A stretch of DNA of 64,000 nucleotides from Apostichopus japonicus (GCF_037975245.1 NC_092577.1:14129013-14193012), one strand, 5' to 3'; shown: positions 1-9,049, counted from the stretch's first letter. Notes: generated by a model not told the origin, from the letters alone. Made by a program: numbers and translations.

Positions 1-152
1 TTTGCATCTAAGCACTCACAATTAACCAAAAATTTCCAAGGGGGAGGGGGAGAACCCCTCCCCTAGACCCCTCCCCAGGTTGCAGATCACTAAAGTGCTA
101 CCATCGGGATGTCGGCCCCCCCCCCTTTCTCAAAATCCTGGAGCCGCCCCTG
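1..152. mobile_element. Right end of a TIR (hAT-like) element cut by the window edge
   Basis: The stretch ends in AATCCTGGAGCCGCCCCTG at 134-152, which resembles the right ends of the TIR elements at 30402-31973 and 43120-44886. It also carries the subterminal tract CCCCTAGACCCCTCCCCAGG (about 58-77), seen again near 8985 and 31893 next to the right ends of two other elements. The left end lies outside the window, so length and target duplication cannot be judged. No coding content is visible. Confidence 0.5.
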
Positions 153-325
153 GTAGTAGTACATTCACAGAAAGTATTTTATTTCCTTTTTTCAAAAACT
201 GAAGTTTTGGGGCCCGTGTGAAATGGTCTATGTTTTACGCATTAAACACCATTGACAATTCAGTATATAGGCTATGACCTATATATAGGTTCACTTGAGT
301 TATGGTGGCATGCTAGTGTTAGAGC
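153..325. other. Non-coding spacer
   Basis: AT-rich sequence with no ORF, splice-bounded exon or repeat that I can support. Confidence 0.4.
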
Positions 326-480
326 AGCAGGAGAACATCTTGATTGATACATTATCAATCGGGATCTTGTGCTTTGTGGCTTGGGTGTTGGAGAGCAAGA
401 ATGGAAGTACAAATGGTGGAAAAATTGGGTCAACTGAGGCAATTTAAGACCACTTCAGGCCTCCCAGGAGCAGCGTACGA
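326..480 (+). repeat. Dispersed repeat, copy 1 (second copy at 21389)
   Basis: About 155 bp matching 21389-21552 in the same orientation. Shared blocks include CAGGAGAACATCTT, a TATCAATC block, TTGGGTCA, GAGGCAATTTAAGACC and GGCCTCCCAGGAGCA. Copies diverge by substitutions and small indels. No terminal repeats are clear, so the class is unknown. Confidence 0.65.
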
Positions 481-486
481 AATTTT

Positions 487-566
487 GTTTACAATACCGG
501 CAATAATTCTCAGCCGGTATTAAATTGAATCAAGCGGTATTAAATAGAATTAATACCGGCATCAAA
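487..566. repeat. Cluster of CCGGTATTAA / TTAATACCGG motifs
   Basis: Within 80 bp the motif occurs several times in both orientations (around 491, 512, 533 and 553), enough to form alternative small hairpins. It may be part of the neighbouring foldback unit. No function is suggested by context. Confidence 0.5.
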
Positions 567-640
567 TAGACCAATCACATTATAGCGAATTTTGAAGCTG
601 TTATGCTCTGAGCTAGTGTTAATCCCTCTTGCCGCCTCGT

Positions 641-751
641 GTATGGTAGGCCATACGGGAAGTAATTGCTGATTTATTGTCCATACGATTTAAATTATTA
701 CCGGTACGGGGACATTTAAGCAGCAATTATTTCCCGTATGGCCTACCATAC
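641..751. repeat. Foldback with 31-bp inverted arms
   Basis: The left arm 641-671 begins GTATGGTAGGCCATACGGGA; the right arm 721-751 is its reverse complement with one mismatch. The 49-bp spacer holds further weak inverted pairing (TGTCC with GGACA). This looks like a small foldback MITE or an extruding hairpin. No clear target duplication flanks it. Confidence 0.75.
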
Positions 752-940
752 CCGGTGATCGATTGCTATTTGGGTTGGTGGTCGTCCTTACCTTTAAGCA
801 TCGAAGAAGTAGTTTGTAGCTGGTTAAATGAATAGAAAAAGAAGAATAAAACCTGTTTCTGCCCAAAGCATAGATATAATTTCGTGCTCCGTTATTGTCT
901 GAGTGTGGCTCGCGCGGCGTATCATGGTGTACATCTAGGC
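752..940. other. Non-coding spacer before the hAT element
   Basis: No coding or repeat feature is supported apart from the 8-bp target sequence ATCTAGGC at 933-940, which is one half of the flanking duplication of the next element. Confidence 0.5.
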
Positions 941-1342
941 CAGGGTTGTCCAGCCTACGGCCCGCGGGCCACAGTGCGGCCCGCCGCAAGGTCCCGTCCG
1001 GCCCGCCAACCTCATTTATTTACAATGTACTTTTACCCAGGTATTCTTTCTTGATAAATTTCAGAGATCAGTATATCTCAATATGAAGATTGTTTTGATA
1101 CAGATCAAAAGGCTTGTGAAGTTTCATTTCCTGCAATATGGGGGTCTTTTTGGCGATTCTTTTCCTCCGCTTGTATAGTAACTTAATTTCCCATACCCCC
1201 TAACAGACCCCTGGCCGGGCCACTGAAATTTGCCGCTCTGGCACGAAAACCTGGATATGCCACAGGATATAGGCTCACGCGGCCCCTCCTTTATCATAAT
1301 CATTCGAGGTGGCCCTCCTTATCAAAAGGTTGGACAACCATG
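941..1342. mobile_element. Non-autonomous hAT element (MITE), 402 bp
   Basis: The ends are CAGGGTTGTCCAGCCT (941-956) and, reversed, CATGGTTGTCCAACCT (1327-1342), 14 of 16 matching. The element is flanked by a perfect 8-bp direct repeat, ATCTAGGC, at 933-940 and 1343-1350. Terminal CA...TG and an 8-bp duplication are hallmarks of the hAT superfamily. A GC-rich CGGCCCGCGGGCC block follows the left end, as in many animal hAT MITEs with a GGTTGTCCAACC end. There is no transposase, so movement would have depended on an element elsewhere. Confidence 0.9.
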
Positions 1343-1356
1343 ATCTAGGCCTATAC

Positions 1357-1359
<3 letters not shown>

Positions 1360-1422
<63 letters not shown>
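1360..1422. repeat. (TA)n microsatellite
   Basis: An uninterrupted TA run of about 60 bp lying directly against the left end of the Penelope-like element at 1424. Confidence 0.95.
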
Positions 1423-1423
<1 letters not shown>

Positions 1424-1426
<3 letters not shown>

Positions 1427-1588
1427 GTGATTGGAAGTAAAACAGCCAATGTTAGGTTTTTGCAGAGCTTTCGAGCAAAACTAGCTCTTCTTCAGTGCAT
1501 GATCACCGAAAGTGACAAGGAGTAGCAGGAATTGAAACTGTTTTATAGAGGAGATGTCGGCATGGTTGTAAGGGCAAAGCGACTTACT
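1424..1588 (+). repeat. Left inverted terminal arm of the Penelope-like element
   Basis: 165 bp; reverse complement of 3408-3572 apart from few or no differences by eye. It contains the first 57 bases of the ORF, including the start codon at 1532. Confidence 0.9.
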
Positions 1589-3343
1589 ACTCAAGAAATC
1601 ACACAAAACGTGAAAAGAGTCATCCAAAAGATTGTCTCTAACGGTTCCATTGACCGCAAGTTAGGCCAAAACCTCCTGGAAAACGACCCAAAACCTGGTC
1701 GCTTTTATTTTCTGCCTAAAATTCACAAAGAAGGCAATCCCGGGAGGCCCATAATATCGGGTAATGGCACAGCGACTGAAAAAATTTCCAAATTCGTGGA
1801 TCTCCTCATCCAACCTCTCGTTTCGGCCCTACCGTCCTATGTGCAGGACACTACGGATTTCATCCGGAAAATTGGGGAAATAAAAAATCTTCCCTTATCT
1901 TCTCTGTTAGTTACCTTGGATGTGTCTTCGTTATACACAAATATCCCTAACGAAGAGGGCATTTCGGCCTGCACAAAAGCATTCAAACCGAAACGTGGCA
2001 AAACCCCCACGAAGAAAGAATTGGCCGAATTAATGCAACTTATCTTGACCAACAATAATCTGGTATTTGGCAACAAACACTACCTCCAAATCCATGGCAC
2101 CGCAATGGGTACCAAAATGGCACCGTCCTTTGCCAACATCTTTATGGGAAACCTCGAGAAAGAATTTTTATCTCGACAAAACTTGAAACCACACACGTGG
2201 TTACGTTACATTGACGATATCTTTATGATATGGACCCATGGTGAGGCAAATCTAAAACTCTTCATTGATGACATAAACTCGTTTCATCATACCATCAAAT
2301 TCACTGCTGATTTTTCTGGACTTGGCGTTCACTTTCTGGACACTACCGTGACCCTACAAAATGGTTCACTCAAAACAGACTTGTTCAATAAACCCACGAA
2401 CAAGCACAACTACCTCTTACCAAGCAGTTGCCATCCACGTCACTGTACCAGAAATATTCCGTACAGTCAAGCGTTGCGCATTCGACGCATTTGCTCCTCT
2501 GAAGTCGATTTTGATTCACGCACTAAAGAACTGTCACAACACCTCCTAAACAGACAGTATTTTCGGGGTACTATTGAAAATGCCATCAAAAAGGCTAAAA
2601 GCAAACCCCGTACCGAAACATTGACGTACAAAACTCGTCAAACCAATTCCAAAAGGGTACCATTGGTTACTGAATTCCACCCTGGTCTTCCACCACTGGC
2701 TAATATCATTCAGAAGAATTTTCACCTACTTCAAGGCACCGAACGCCTGAAATCAGTATTCCCAGAATTACCTGTCATCGCTTTTAAAAGACCCAGCAAC
2801 CTACGGGACATCTTAGTTCGGGCATCCTTTCGGGATGACACCCCATTAGGGGAAAGCAAAACAGAAACTACAGGATCATCGCCCTGTACACAAAATTGCA
2901 AAACGTGCTTACTTGTCGATTCGACCGGGGCCTTTCAGAGCAACCAAACCAAACGCACGTTCCAAATTCGGCACAAAATTAATTGCCTATCCAAAAATGT
3001 CATTTACCTCATCTACTGCAATATTTGTAACTTACAATACATTGGAGAGTCAAAAAACACTCTTAGAATGAGAATGACACAACATAGATCGGCGATCAAA
3101 ACTAAAAAGATCTACCAACCTGTTGCAAATCACTTCAATCTCCAAAATCATTCAATTGAGAATTTGCGTGTTATTGCCATTGACCAGAACAATTCTTGGA
3201 CAGATAAATCTAGGAAAGCGAAAGAAAATTTCTGGGAACTAAACCTAAAGACCACGGCACCATTCGGTTTAAACATCAGAAACGATTTGCCGTCCCAGAT
3301 AAACCAAAACAATTCCTTTACAATTACGACGGAATCGGATTAA
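1532..3343 (+). CDS. Penelope-like reverse transcriptase with GIY-YIG endonuclease
   Basis: 603 residues, uninterrupted. The RT domain shows FYFLPKIHKEGNPGRPIISG (about residues 67-86), the catalytic LDVSSLYTNIP (about 130-140), HGTAMGTKMAPSFANIFMG, and the YIDD box in WLRYIDDIFMIW (about 227). A cysteine-rich segment (CTQNCKTC) precedes the C-terminal GIY-YIG nuclease: VIYLIYC, LQYIGES, the arginine-rich LRMRMTQHR and a later FWEL glutamate. In Penelope elements the RT copies RNA into DNA and the nuclease nicks the target. The N-terminal region found ahead of the FYFLPKIHK motif in full-length relatives is missing. The first 19 codons lie in the inverted terminal arm, so the start is chimeric and the protein is probably N-terminally truncated. 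Domain identity is very secure; activity is doubtful. Confidence 0.93.
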   Translation: MKLFYRGDVGMVVRAKRLTTQEITQNVKRVIQKIVSNGSIDRKLGQNLLENDPKPGRFYFLPKIHKEGNPGRPIISGNGTATEKISKFVDLLIQPLVSALPSYVQDTTDFIRKIGEIKNLPLSSLLVTLDVSSLYTNIPNEEGISACTKAFKPKRGKTPTKKELAELMQLILTNNNLVFGNKHYLQIHGTAMGTKMAPSFANIFMGNLEKEFLSRQNLKPHTWLRYIDDIFMIWTHGEANLKLFIDDINSFHHTIKFTADFSGLGVHFLDTTVTLQNGSLKTDLFNKPTNKHNYLLPSSCHPRHCTRNIPYSQALRIRRICSSEVDFDSRTKELSQHLLNRQYFRGTIENAIKKAKSKPRTETLTYKTRQTNSKRVPLVTEFHPGLPPLANIIQKNFHLLQGTERLKSVFPELPVIAFKRPSNLRDILVRASFRDDTPLGESKTETTGSSPCTQNCKTCLLVDSTGAFQSNQTKRTFQIRHKINCLSKNVIYLIYCNICNLQYIGESKNTLRMRMTQHRSAIKTKKIYQPVANHFNLQNHSIENLRVIAIDQNNSWTDKSRKAKENFWELNLKTTAPFGLNIRNDLPSQINQNNSFTITTESD

Positions 3344-3372
3344 AATAATCCGACGCGGATTAAAATAATCCG
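3336..3372. repeat. Two tandem 17-bp palindromes at the Penelope stop codon
   Basis: CGGATTAAAATAATCCG occurs at 3336-3352 and 3356-3372; each folds into a 7-bp stem with an AAA loop. The TAA stop codon (3341-3343) lies inside the first. The hairpins would sit at the start of the 3' UTR of the transcript. Confidence 0.85.
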
Positions 3373-3407
3373 AATTTCTAAAACTTCTGCTCAATTCAGC
3401 AGAAATC

Positions 3408-3572
3408 AGTAAGTCGCTTTGCCCTTACAACCATGCCGACATCTCCTCTATAAAACAGTTTCAATTCCTGCTACTCCTTGTCACTTTCGGTGATCATGCA
3501 CTGAAGAAGAGCTAGTTTTGCTCGAAAGCTCTGCAAAAACCTAACATTGGCTGTTTTACTTCCAATCACTTA
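3408..3572 (+). repeat. Right inverted terminal arm of the Penelope-like element, with a hammerhead-like core
   Basis: 165 bp, inverted copy of 1424-1588. It holds CTGAAGA (3501-3507), a short stem GAGC...GCTC (3509-3523) and GAAA (3524-3527), the order of conserved parts of a hammerhead ribozyme core. Hammerhead motifs are known in Penelope-like terminal repeats. An extra A after CTGAAGA and no clear UH cleavage site make this a degenerate match. Confidence 0.8.
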
Positions 3573-3653
3573 CCTAATTCAATTATTGTATCTCACTCGA
3601 GATCCAGCCTTTCTCTAAATGCAGCATAGTTGTTTAACAGTTTTTCCGTTATT

Positions 3654-3693
<40 letters not shown>

Positions 3694-4043
3694 AAGAACC
3701 GAGACATAACGGAACGCTTAAAAAACATCCAGCAAATAAATTATTTCAAGGAAAACACTCACAATTCTCTGCTTCAATAAGCCAAATGTTGCCTTAACTT
3801 TGCTTAATTCCATCCAGAAAAGAATAACATGTTTGGTTTAGTTAATGAGTTTCGTGAAGTTGAAGAAAGGCATGTTTACGTCATTACGAACCAATCACAA
3901 AAGCTGAACACTGAAATGGACAGTATAAATGATGGTAATAAATTTGGAATACAATGTTTTATTATACAAACATAATGTGAAAATTAGGTAGTTTGGAAGT
4001 GAATTTTTAATTTTATGAAAGATCTGCAGTAAACTTAAAACAT
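3573..4043. other. Non-coding spacer with a (TA)n run
   Basis: AT-rich, with a TA microsatellite at about 3656-3690. No exon is supported. It is the 3' flank of the NXPE terminal exon, so it may hold that gene's 3' UTR and polyadenylation site on the minus strand. Confidence 0.5.
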
Positions 4044-4853
4044 TTAAAGACATATCATTGTGAGTAAATAATCCATTATTTGTACAAGTGTTGTTTTCAG
4101 TGGATGAATAGCGTCCTTTGATTGCTGTACGAGAGTCATGTCCCACACGTCTAAGAATGAAAACCTTTTATCCTGGCTAAAAACACCTCTTAATGTCTTC
4201 TCTCCTTGTAAAGCTATCCAATCACTGGATATAAGGATAAACCCACCGATGGCATGTTCCCTGGTGTTAGCACTTCTGACTATCACCTTAGTCTCTGGAC
4301 TCCTCTGCCAAAGTCTACCAACAGCACCTTTAATAGCTTGTAGTCGGTCCCTGTAGAAGGTACCGTCTGGAACCCCAAAGTGGGCCCAGATAGACAATAT
4401 AATAATGACCTCAGGTCCACCTTCTAGGTCATCGATTTGTTCGGCTACGTAACGGAGTTTATCCACCGAAATAATTTGACTGCCCCTTACAGGTGGTCCG
4501 TGAAATCCAAAATGTATCGATTGGTTTTTCTTCACACAATATTTCAGGTACTCGTGGCTCATTACGGAATCACAATTCTCATTGTCTTCCAAATATTCAT
4601 ACATCTGTCTGCCAGTCGAATCTCCGTAAATGTGAACTGATTTCCCTTTTAAGCAAGTTTCAAATTGATGTTTATCACAGTGTTTGACTCCACAGGTCAA
4701 CGGTTGCCAAGAGTTGTTTGCAAAATAACCACTTGGTTTGATAGTTGATGGGACAGGGCTTAGAGTACAGAATGGTAAAGCGGTTCGGTGGTTGAGACTA
4801 CCACCTCCAACCTGCACTTCTATTAAAGGCAGAGATGACGTGTTGAGCTGTAC
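4044..4853 (-). CDS. NXPE-like protein, terminal exon (esterase-like C-terminal domain)
   Basis: 810 bp read on the minus strand, ending at TAA (4044-4046). The product begins VQLNTSS and includes LPFC, PSGYF...W (typical start of the NXPE C-terminal domain), the serine block YGDSTGRQMYEYL and, near the end, DAIHP, the Asp-x-x-His pair of PC-esterase/SGNH-like folds. NXPE proteins (neurexophilin and PC-esterase family) are type II membrane or secreted proteins of poorly known function. The acceptor is placed at ...CCAAG|GTACAG, which starts in phase 0 and joins the phase-0 donor of 13380-13904; an alternative acceptor six bases on (GTACAG|CTC) also keeps phase. The catalytic Ser, Asp and His are present, unlike some mammalian members, but activity is not shown by sequence alone. 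Confidence 0.88.
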   Translation of the reverse strand, partial: VQLNTSSLPLIEVQVGGGSLNHRTALPFCTLSPVPSTIKPSGYFANNSWQPLTCGVKHCDKHQFETCLKGKSVHIYGDSTGRQMYEYLEDNENCDSVMSHEYLKYCVKKNQSIHFGFHGPPVRGSQIISVDKLRYVAEQIDDLEGGPEVIIILSIWAHFGVPDGTFYRDRLQAIKGAVGRLWQRSPETKVIVRSANTREHAIGGFILISSDWIALQGEKTLRGVFSQDKRFSFLDVWDMTLVQQSKDAIHPLKTTLVQIMDYLLTMICL

Positions 4854-5566
4854 CTTGGTACTTTGGAAATAATAATAGAAATAATAAAATATATATGTAT
4901 ATAGTTATGATCGATTGCACATGAAAAGAACTAGTAACTTGATAACCGTATATATCGCGCACTAAAATCGTAGGTATCCCGGTAATGGAAAGATCTAAAT
5001 AACACAGAGGAATATACTGATGGGAAAATTGACGATATTATAAATAAATTTAGAAGGAAAGCCACTGAAGTCGTGATTTAATGATTGATGGATTAGAATA
5101 TGTGTAACATTAGCGTAGTTAGAGGATGAGGGAGGGAGGGATCGGATTCGGGAGGAATTCAGACATCTGAATTAGAATGTCAGAAATATACATCTCAGAC
5201 CTCCCGAATTCAATTTCAAATATCCCAAATAGAATTTCATATTTGTTGCATTCTATTTCATATATATTCTTTTTTTTGGGGGGGGGGGAGGGGGATCTGT
5301 TCCGTAATGTAACTTCCGCGGCCTCAACCCCCCCCCACCCCTCCCAAAAAATCATCTGCTTGACAGTCCAATAGTGATCAATTTAAGTCCCAATGAAGAA
5401 TCATTTTACTATACCCCCGAGGAACGTTTCTTCGCAGAGATATAAGTCTGTATATACAACACACTTCAATATCTGGGAAAAACTAGCTAATAAAATTGTA
5501 CTTTTGAAAACTTCCGACAGCTTTTAGCTTGCTTTAAACTTTGGTACCGTATTGGTGGCCTTTAAG
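4854..5566. other. Intronic, non-coding
   Basis: Intron of the NXPE-like gene. It holds a G tract (about 5279-5295), a C tract (about 5329-5342) and a short inverted pairing around GAATTCAGACATCTGAATT (about 5155-5173). No ORF here is credible. Confidence 0.5.
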
Positions 5567-6090
5567 CCGGGAGCTAGAACACATGCTTGAAGGGTGTAAC
5601 AACCATTTATGTACGGGATCTACAACACATGCTTTAAGGGTGAAACAACCATTTATGTACGGGAGCTAGAACACACGATTAAAGGGTGTAACAACCATTT
5701 ATGTAGGGGAGCTAGAACACATGCTTTCAGGGCGTGACAACCATTTATGTAGGTGAGCTAGAACACATTCTTTAAGGGTGTAACAACCATTTATGAAGAA
5801 GAGCTACAACATTATGCTCTAAGGATGTAACACCCATTAATGTAGGGGAGCTAGAACACATTCTTTAAGGGTATAACAACCATTTACGTAGGGGAGCTAC
5901 AACATTATGCTCTAAGGGTGTAAAAACCATTTATGTAGGGGAGCAATAACACAATCTTTAAGGGTGTAACAACCATTCATAGTAGGGGAGCTACACTTTA
6001 AGGGTGTACATTTTGTTACTGAACAATCAATTTTCACCTTTATATTGATTACTGATCACCAGGATGTAACAACCATTTAAGTACGGGTGG
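5567..6090. repeat. Minisatellite, about 47-bp unit
   Basis: Nine or ten imperfect tandem units. The core is GGGAGCTAGAACACATGCTT followed by TAAGGGTGTAACAACCATTTATGTA; a CAACCATTT-like block recurs near 5604, 5649, 5693, 5742, 5786, 5833, 5878, 5926, 5972 and 6069. Unit length varies by a few bases, and the last unit is separated by about 50 bp of other sequence. Confidence 0.9.
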
Positions 6091-6905
6091 AGGGGTGGAA
6101 GTCGGAAGGGGGGGGGGATATGATGTCGGTCACAGGAAGGGTCACCAATTGATACCCTTTGAGAATGTTTGGTAAAATATGGAGGGTGCTTAGATGCAAA
6201 CTGGTGCAATATTTTCTACCTGTAAGGAAAATGTTGAAGAATTTTCAGCTGTACATAAGTTTAATATTCTGTCTGTCAGTGTCTGTATGTGGGAGGGGAT
6301 GGGATGGGAGGGGAGGGGAGGGGAGGGTAGGGTACGGGGATTAAGCACCCGAATTAATTTGTTGCGCCACTGCCGATCACTCAGAATAACCTTTTTTAAG
6401 TTAGCATGCTCACAAATAGCTCCAAGCAAGGGTTTCAAATTTGCCTTAACTAACTATAAACGGATATAACGACCATAATAATTTCGGGAGTCATGTTACA
6501 TATACCTTTTAAAAACTTCCAGTTCTTGCTTGTTTAAGGTGCTTTGCAATTTTTTCCTAGAATCTGGGTTGATCGAGATCGTGGTCCAATCCGCACAGGA
6601 GAGATGTTTATGTGTTGGTTTTTTACAGAACCATGGTCCATGGGTATGTTTGGCACTCTCGTTACACATGGGAGGCTGGAGAAGAAAAAAAAAACGATGC
6701 AGAGGAAGGAGTCAAGTGAAGGCATCTTTGGTAGTCTATAGATGACATCAATGGGTAAAGTTATGACTTTAGACAAAATATTAATTTTAGTATGTTTTTC
6801 TTATGTTTTTTTTTTATCGTAGTATGTTGTAGACTGTTAAAGTCCAATGCTATATATCAGTGCAGATGGTGTTGCTGTATCATTAATTATGGCTGGGGAT
6901 TGGGT

Positions 6906-6909
<4 letters not shown>
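6091..6909. other. Intronic spacer with a G-quadruplex-prone tract
   Basis: Contains GGGATGGGAGGGGAGGGGAG and similar G runs between about 6292 and 6340 on the plus strand, enough for G-quadruplex formation. The small ORFs are not supported as genes. Confidence 0.5.

Positions 6910-6979
<70 letters not shown>
6910..6979. repeat. (TA)n microsatellite
   Basis: Uninterrupted TA repeat of about 70 bp in the NXPE intron. Confidence 0.95.
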
Positions 6980-6982
<3 letters not shown>

Positions 6983-7440
6983 AAAATGGTGTCAAATGCC
7001 ATCCAAGTGAGTTTTATTGTTTATATGAACTTTTAAAAAAAAAACACATTTTGGTTTAGTTATGAGAATTTAAAAGAAATGAATTCACCTTTTTTCCTAT
7101 AGTAAGGGTTCTCACAGACCCTCCTATATGAGAGTCAGCGTAAATGACCCAGGACAGTATTCCTCCATTATAATAACCTAATTTACATTATTATGACATA
7201 TATTGTAATGGCAAAAGTGACGTGCACAGGATTACAAAGTTGCGGTGGGGGGGGGGGGGGGAGGTTAAACATTTTCCCCGACAAATGTAGGTGGGCGTTT
7301 GAACCTTTCTGGGGGGGGGGGAGGGCAGGGATGAATAGTTATTAACTCACTTTCTAAAGTATGATTTTAGAATTCCCGGAGCGAAATATACATATAGCCT
7401 GGGAATCGTTACCAAGGTAGCTAGAGACCCAAGCCAGGTT
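6980..7440. other. Intronic spacer with poly-G runs
   Basis: Two long G runs, about 7246-7261 and 7311-7321. Nothing coding is seen. Confidence 0.45.
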
Positions 7441-7444
7441 ACGG

Positions 7445-7728
7445 TAGAAATAAAGTACTTTGTTTTTTAAAGAAAAGTAACCCACGAAGGAACCTGGGCA
7501 CGAAAACGAAACTACCGAACGACTGATCCTCTCTCAACCCCAGTCCCCTTGCATCGAGACTGTGACTTTGTGATCATCGCCAGGTGTGCATCACCATTCC
7601 CCTCGAAAGGGAACAGATACTACACATGATCTTAGCCAAAAGGCCGAGAAGCGATACTTTTTTTAAGGAAAAGTCGCACAGGAAAGAACCTGGGCACGAA
7701 AACCAAACTACAAAACGAGAAGCGATAC
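7445..7728 (-). mobile_element. SINE-like repeat headed by U2 snRNA, tandem partial dimer
   Basis: Read on the minus strand from 7655, the first 45 nt (down to 7611) follow the 5' end of U2 snRNA: ATCGCTTCTCGGCCTTTTGG, then the conserved GTGTAGTATCTGTTC that includes the branch-site recognition region. From 7610 the sequence departs completely from U2: no Sm site and no 3' stem-loops. A body of about 165 bp follows and ends TTTCTTTAAAAAACAAAGT. Upstream, 7656-7728 is an internally deleted unit: U2 bases 1-11 (ATCGCTTCTCG) joined straight to the same 3' body (TTCGTGCCCAGGTTC) and tail. The shared AAAGTA before each head and at the 3' end suggests head-to-tail units. It is either a U2-headed SINE or a retrotransposed U2 chimera. 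Confidence 0.7.
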
Positions 7729-7740
7729 TTTATTGTGAAT

Positions 7741-8450
7741 GCTAATCTTTCTTTGGAAAGCCGAATACGTTCGATCTATTGGGTCACTAATGTTTTCACA
7801 CTACTCAACAGTAAAATTCAACATGTGAGGTACAATCCCTTTAAACTAAACAACAACATTATTATTCCCCCAAACATGCAGATATAATTATGTCTTATAC
7901 ATTTAACTCAATGATAATATTGATTTACTTAAACTAAATCTCTCTTAACTAGACTGTAAAACCCATTAATTAACATTTAACCCACCAAAATTACAGACAA
8001 GCCCAATAAACATGAATATTCATAACATGGCTATGTGCACAGCTTACTACAGAAGAGCATACACACCATTCACGTTACCATTCTCTTCATATCATTTTGA
8101 ATCACAAAGATAAGAACTTTTTCTTTCAAATTCGTTGACGCTCTGCAAAACAGCGCAGTTAAATGATGCTAGCATGGGCAACCAAGCTGTAAATGTATGA
8201 CAGTCATTAACCTCGGAACTTAAACCCAAAACCTATATTTCTACCAAATAATTCCATTTCGATGAAATTCTAATTACAAGCAAACAAAAATGTATTATTC
8301 ATAAGAGAGATCACCGAAGATAGAGCGTGAGACCCAAATAAAATAGTTTCACAGAACTAATCTATTCTCTGCCCCCCTCCCCTCCCTCCCCCTGCCCTCC
8401 CCTCACTTAGTTACACCTCCTCTTCCGCACCATGACGGTAGTATGTCAGA
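7741..8450. other. Intronic, non-coding
   Basis: AT-rich with a C-rich run near 8371-8403. No exon is supported. Confidence 0.45.
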
Positions 8451-8452
8451 GG

Positions 8453-8523
8453 ACGTATCGCCAGTCTCTAGAAAAAGGGAACAGATCCTACTTACAGTAT
8501 GTTGTTAGCCATAAAGACCGAAA
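8453..8523 (-). mobile_element. Second, diverged copy of the U2-headed repeat
   Basis: On the plus strand ATCGCCAG, AAAGGGAACAGATCCTAC and TTAGCCATAAAGACCGA line up with the 7583-7648 part of the first copy, with several substitutions and a deletion of about 20 bp. It spans the same junction between the U2 head and the non-U2 body (AAAGGGAACAGAT), so the fusion is shared by separate copies and is not a one-off event. Confidence 0.55.
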
Positions 8524-8573
8524 AGGGAAACTTGCGCTCATTATCATTAATAGTATAGCCTTTGAATTTTGTG

Positions 8574-9049
8574 CAGGGATGTGCCCACGCTGGGCGGCAC
8601 TGGGCGGCCCCGCCCTGCACTAAAATTTACCGCCCAGCACTGTCTTAAAAATCGTGAATCCCGCCCAGCACTATTTTCATCTTAAGTACCGACATTCCTA
8701 ACAATATATTCAACATAAATTGAGCCTAGCCTATGCCAAAATCACACAGACTAATAATACATTAGTAACGCATGCGAAAAACATTACGATTCTCAATCGG
8801 TCCCTTGTAAAATGTCTTTGAAACAAACTAATAACTTTCACCAGGTGCGTAATATATTACACTAAAAAAAAATTACAAATGTAAATTGTTAGCAAAACTA
8901 GTACTTGTGTATGTGCTTAAAAAGTTACACAAGTGCAAGCAATTGGCATATGAGCACCTTCAAAAATAGGACACCCACTCCCCCTTAGACCCCTCCCCAG
9001 GACGGCGATCAGTATACCCGGCACTCAGGAAATCCTGGGCACATCCCTG
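8574..9049. mobile_element. TIR element, 476 bp
   Basis: Perfect 14-bp terminal inverted repeats: CAGGGATGTGCCCA (8574-8587) and TGGGCACATCCCTG (9036-9049). GGGCGGC and CCGCCCAGCAC blocks follow the left end; the right end carries CCCCTTAGACCCCTCCCCAG, shared with the elements at 1-152 and 30402-31973. I see no exact flanking duplication, so this is an old insertion. The CAGGG terminus fits hAT. A shorter relative is at 62411-62646. Confidence 0.75.

Larger units (their letters stand above)
1424..3572 (+). mobile_element. Penelope-like retroelement with inverted terminal repeats
   Basis: A 2149-bp unit bounded by two 165-bp arms, 1424-1588 and 3408-3572, that are inverted copies of each other. 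The outer end reads TAAGTGATTGGAAGTAAAAC and the inner end GGGCAAAGCGACTTACT. Between them is one intact reverse transcriptase/GIY-YIG ORF on the plus strand. Penelope-like elements (PLEs) often carry partial terminal copies in either orientation. The left arm here is best read as a 3' UTR fragment joined in reverse to a 5'-truncated body. The intact ORF and well matched arms point to a fairly recent insertion. Confidence 0.9.

Noticed and set aside
5567-6090. CRISPR array
   Set aside because: Contiguous tandem units without unique spacers, in a eukaryotic locus.
7560-7655. A functional U2 snRNA gene
   Set aside because: Only the first 45 nt match; the Sm site and 3' stem-loops are absent and the rest is a different body.
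8574-9049. An 8-bp target duplication for this element
   Set aside because: Flanks ATTTTGTG and TTTGAGTA share only a T-rich look; no exact repeat.
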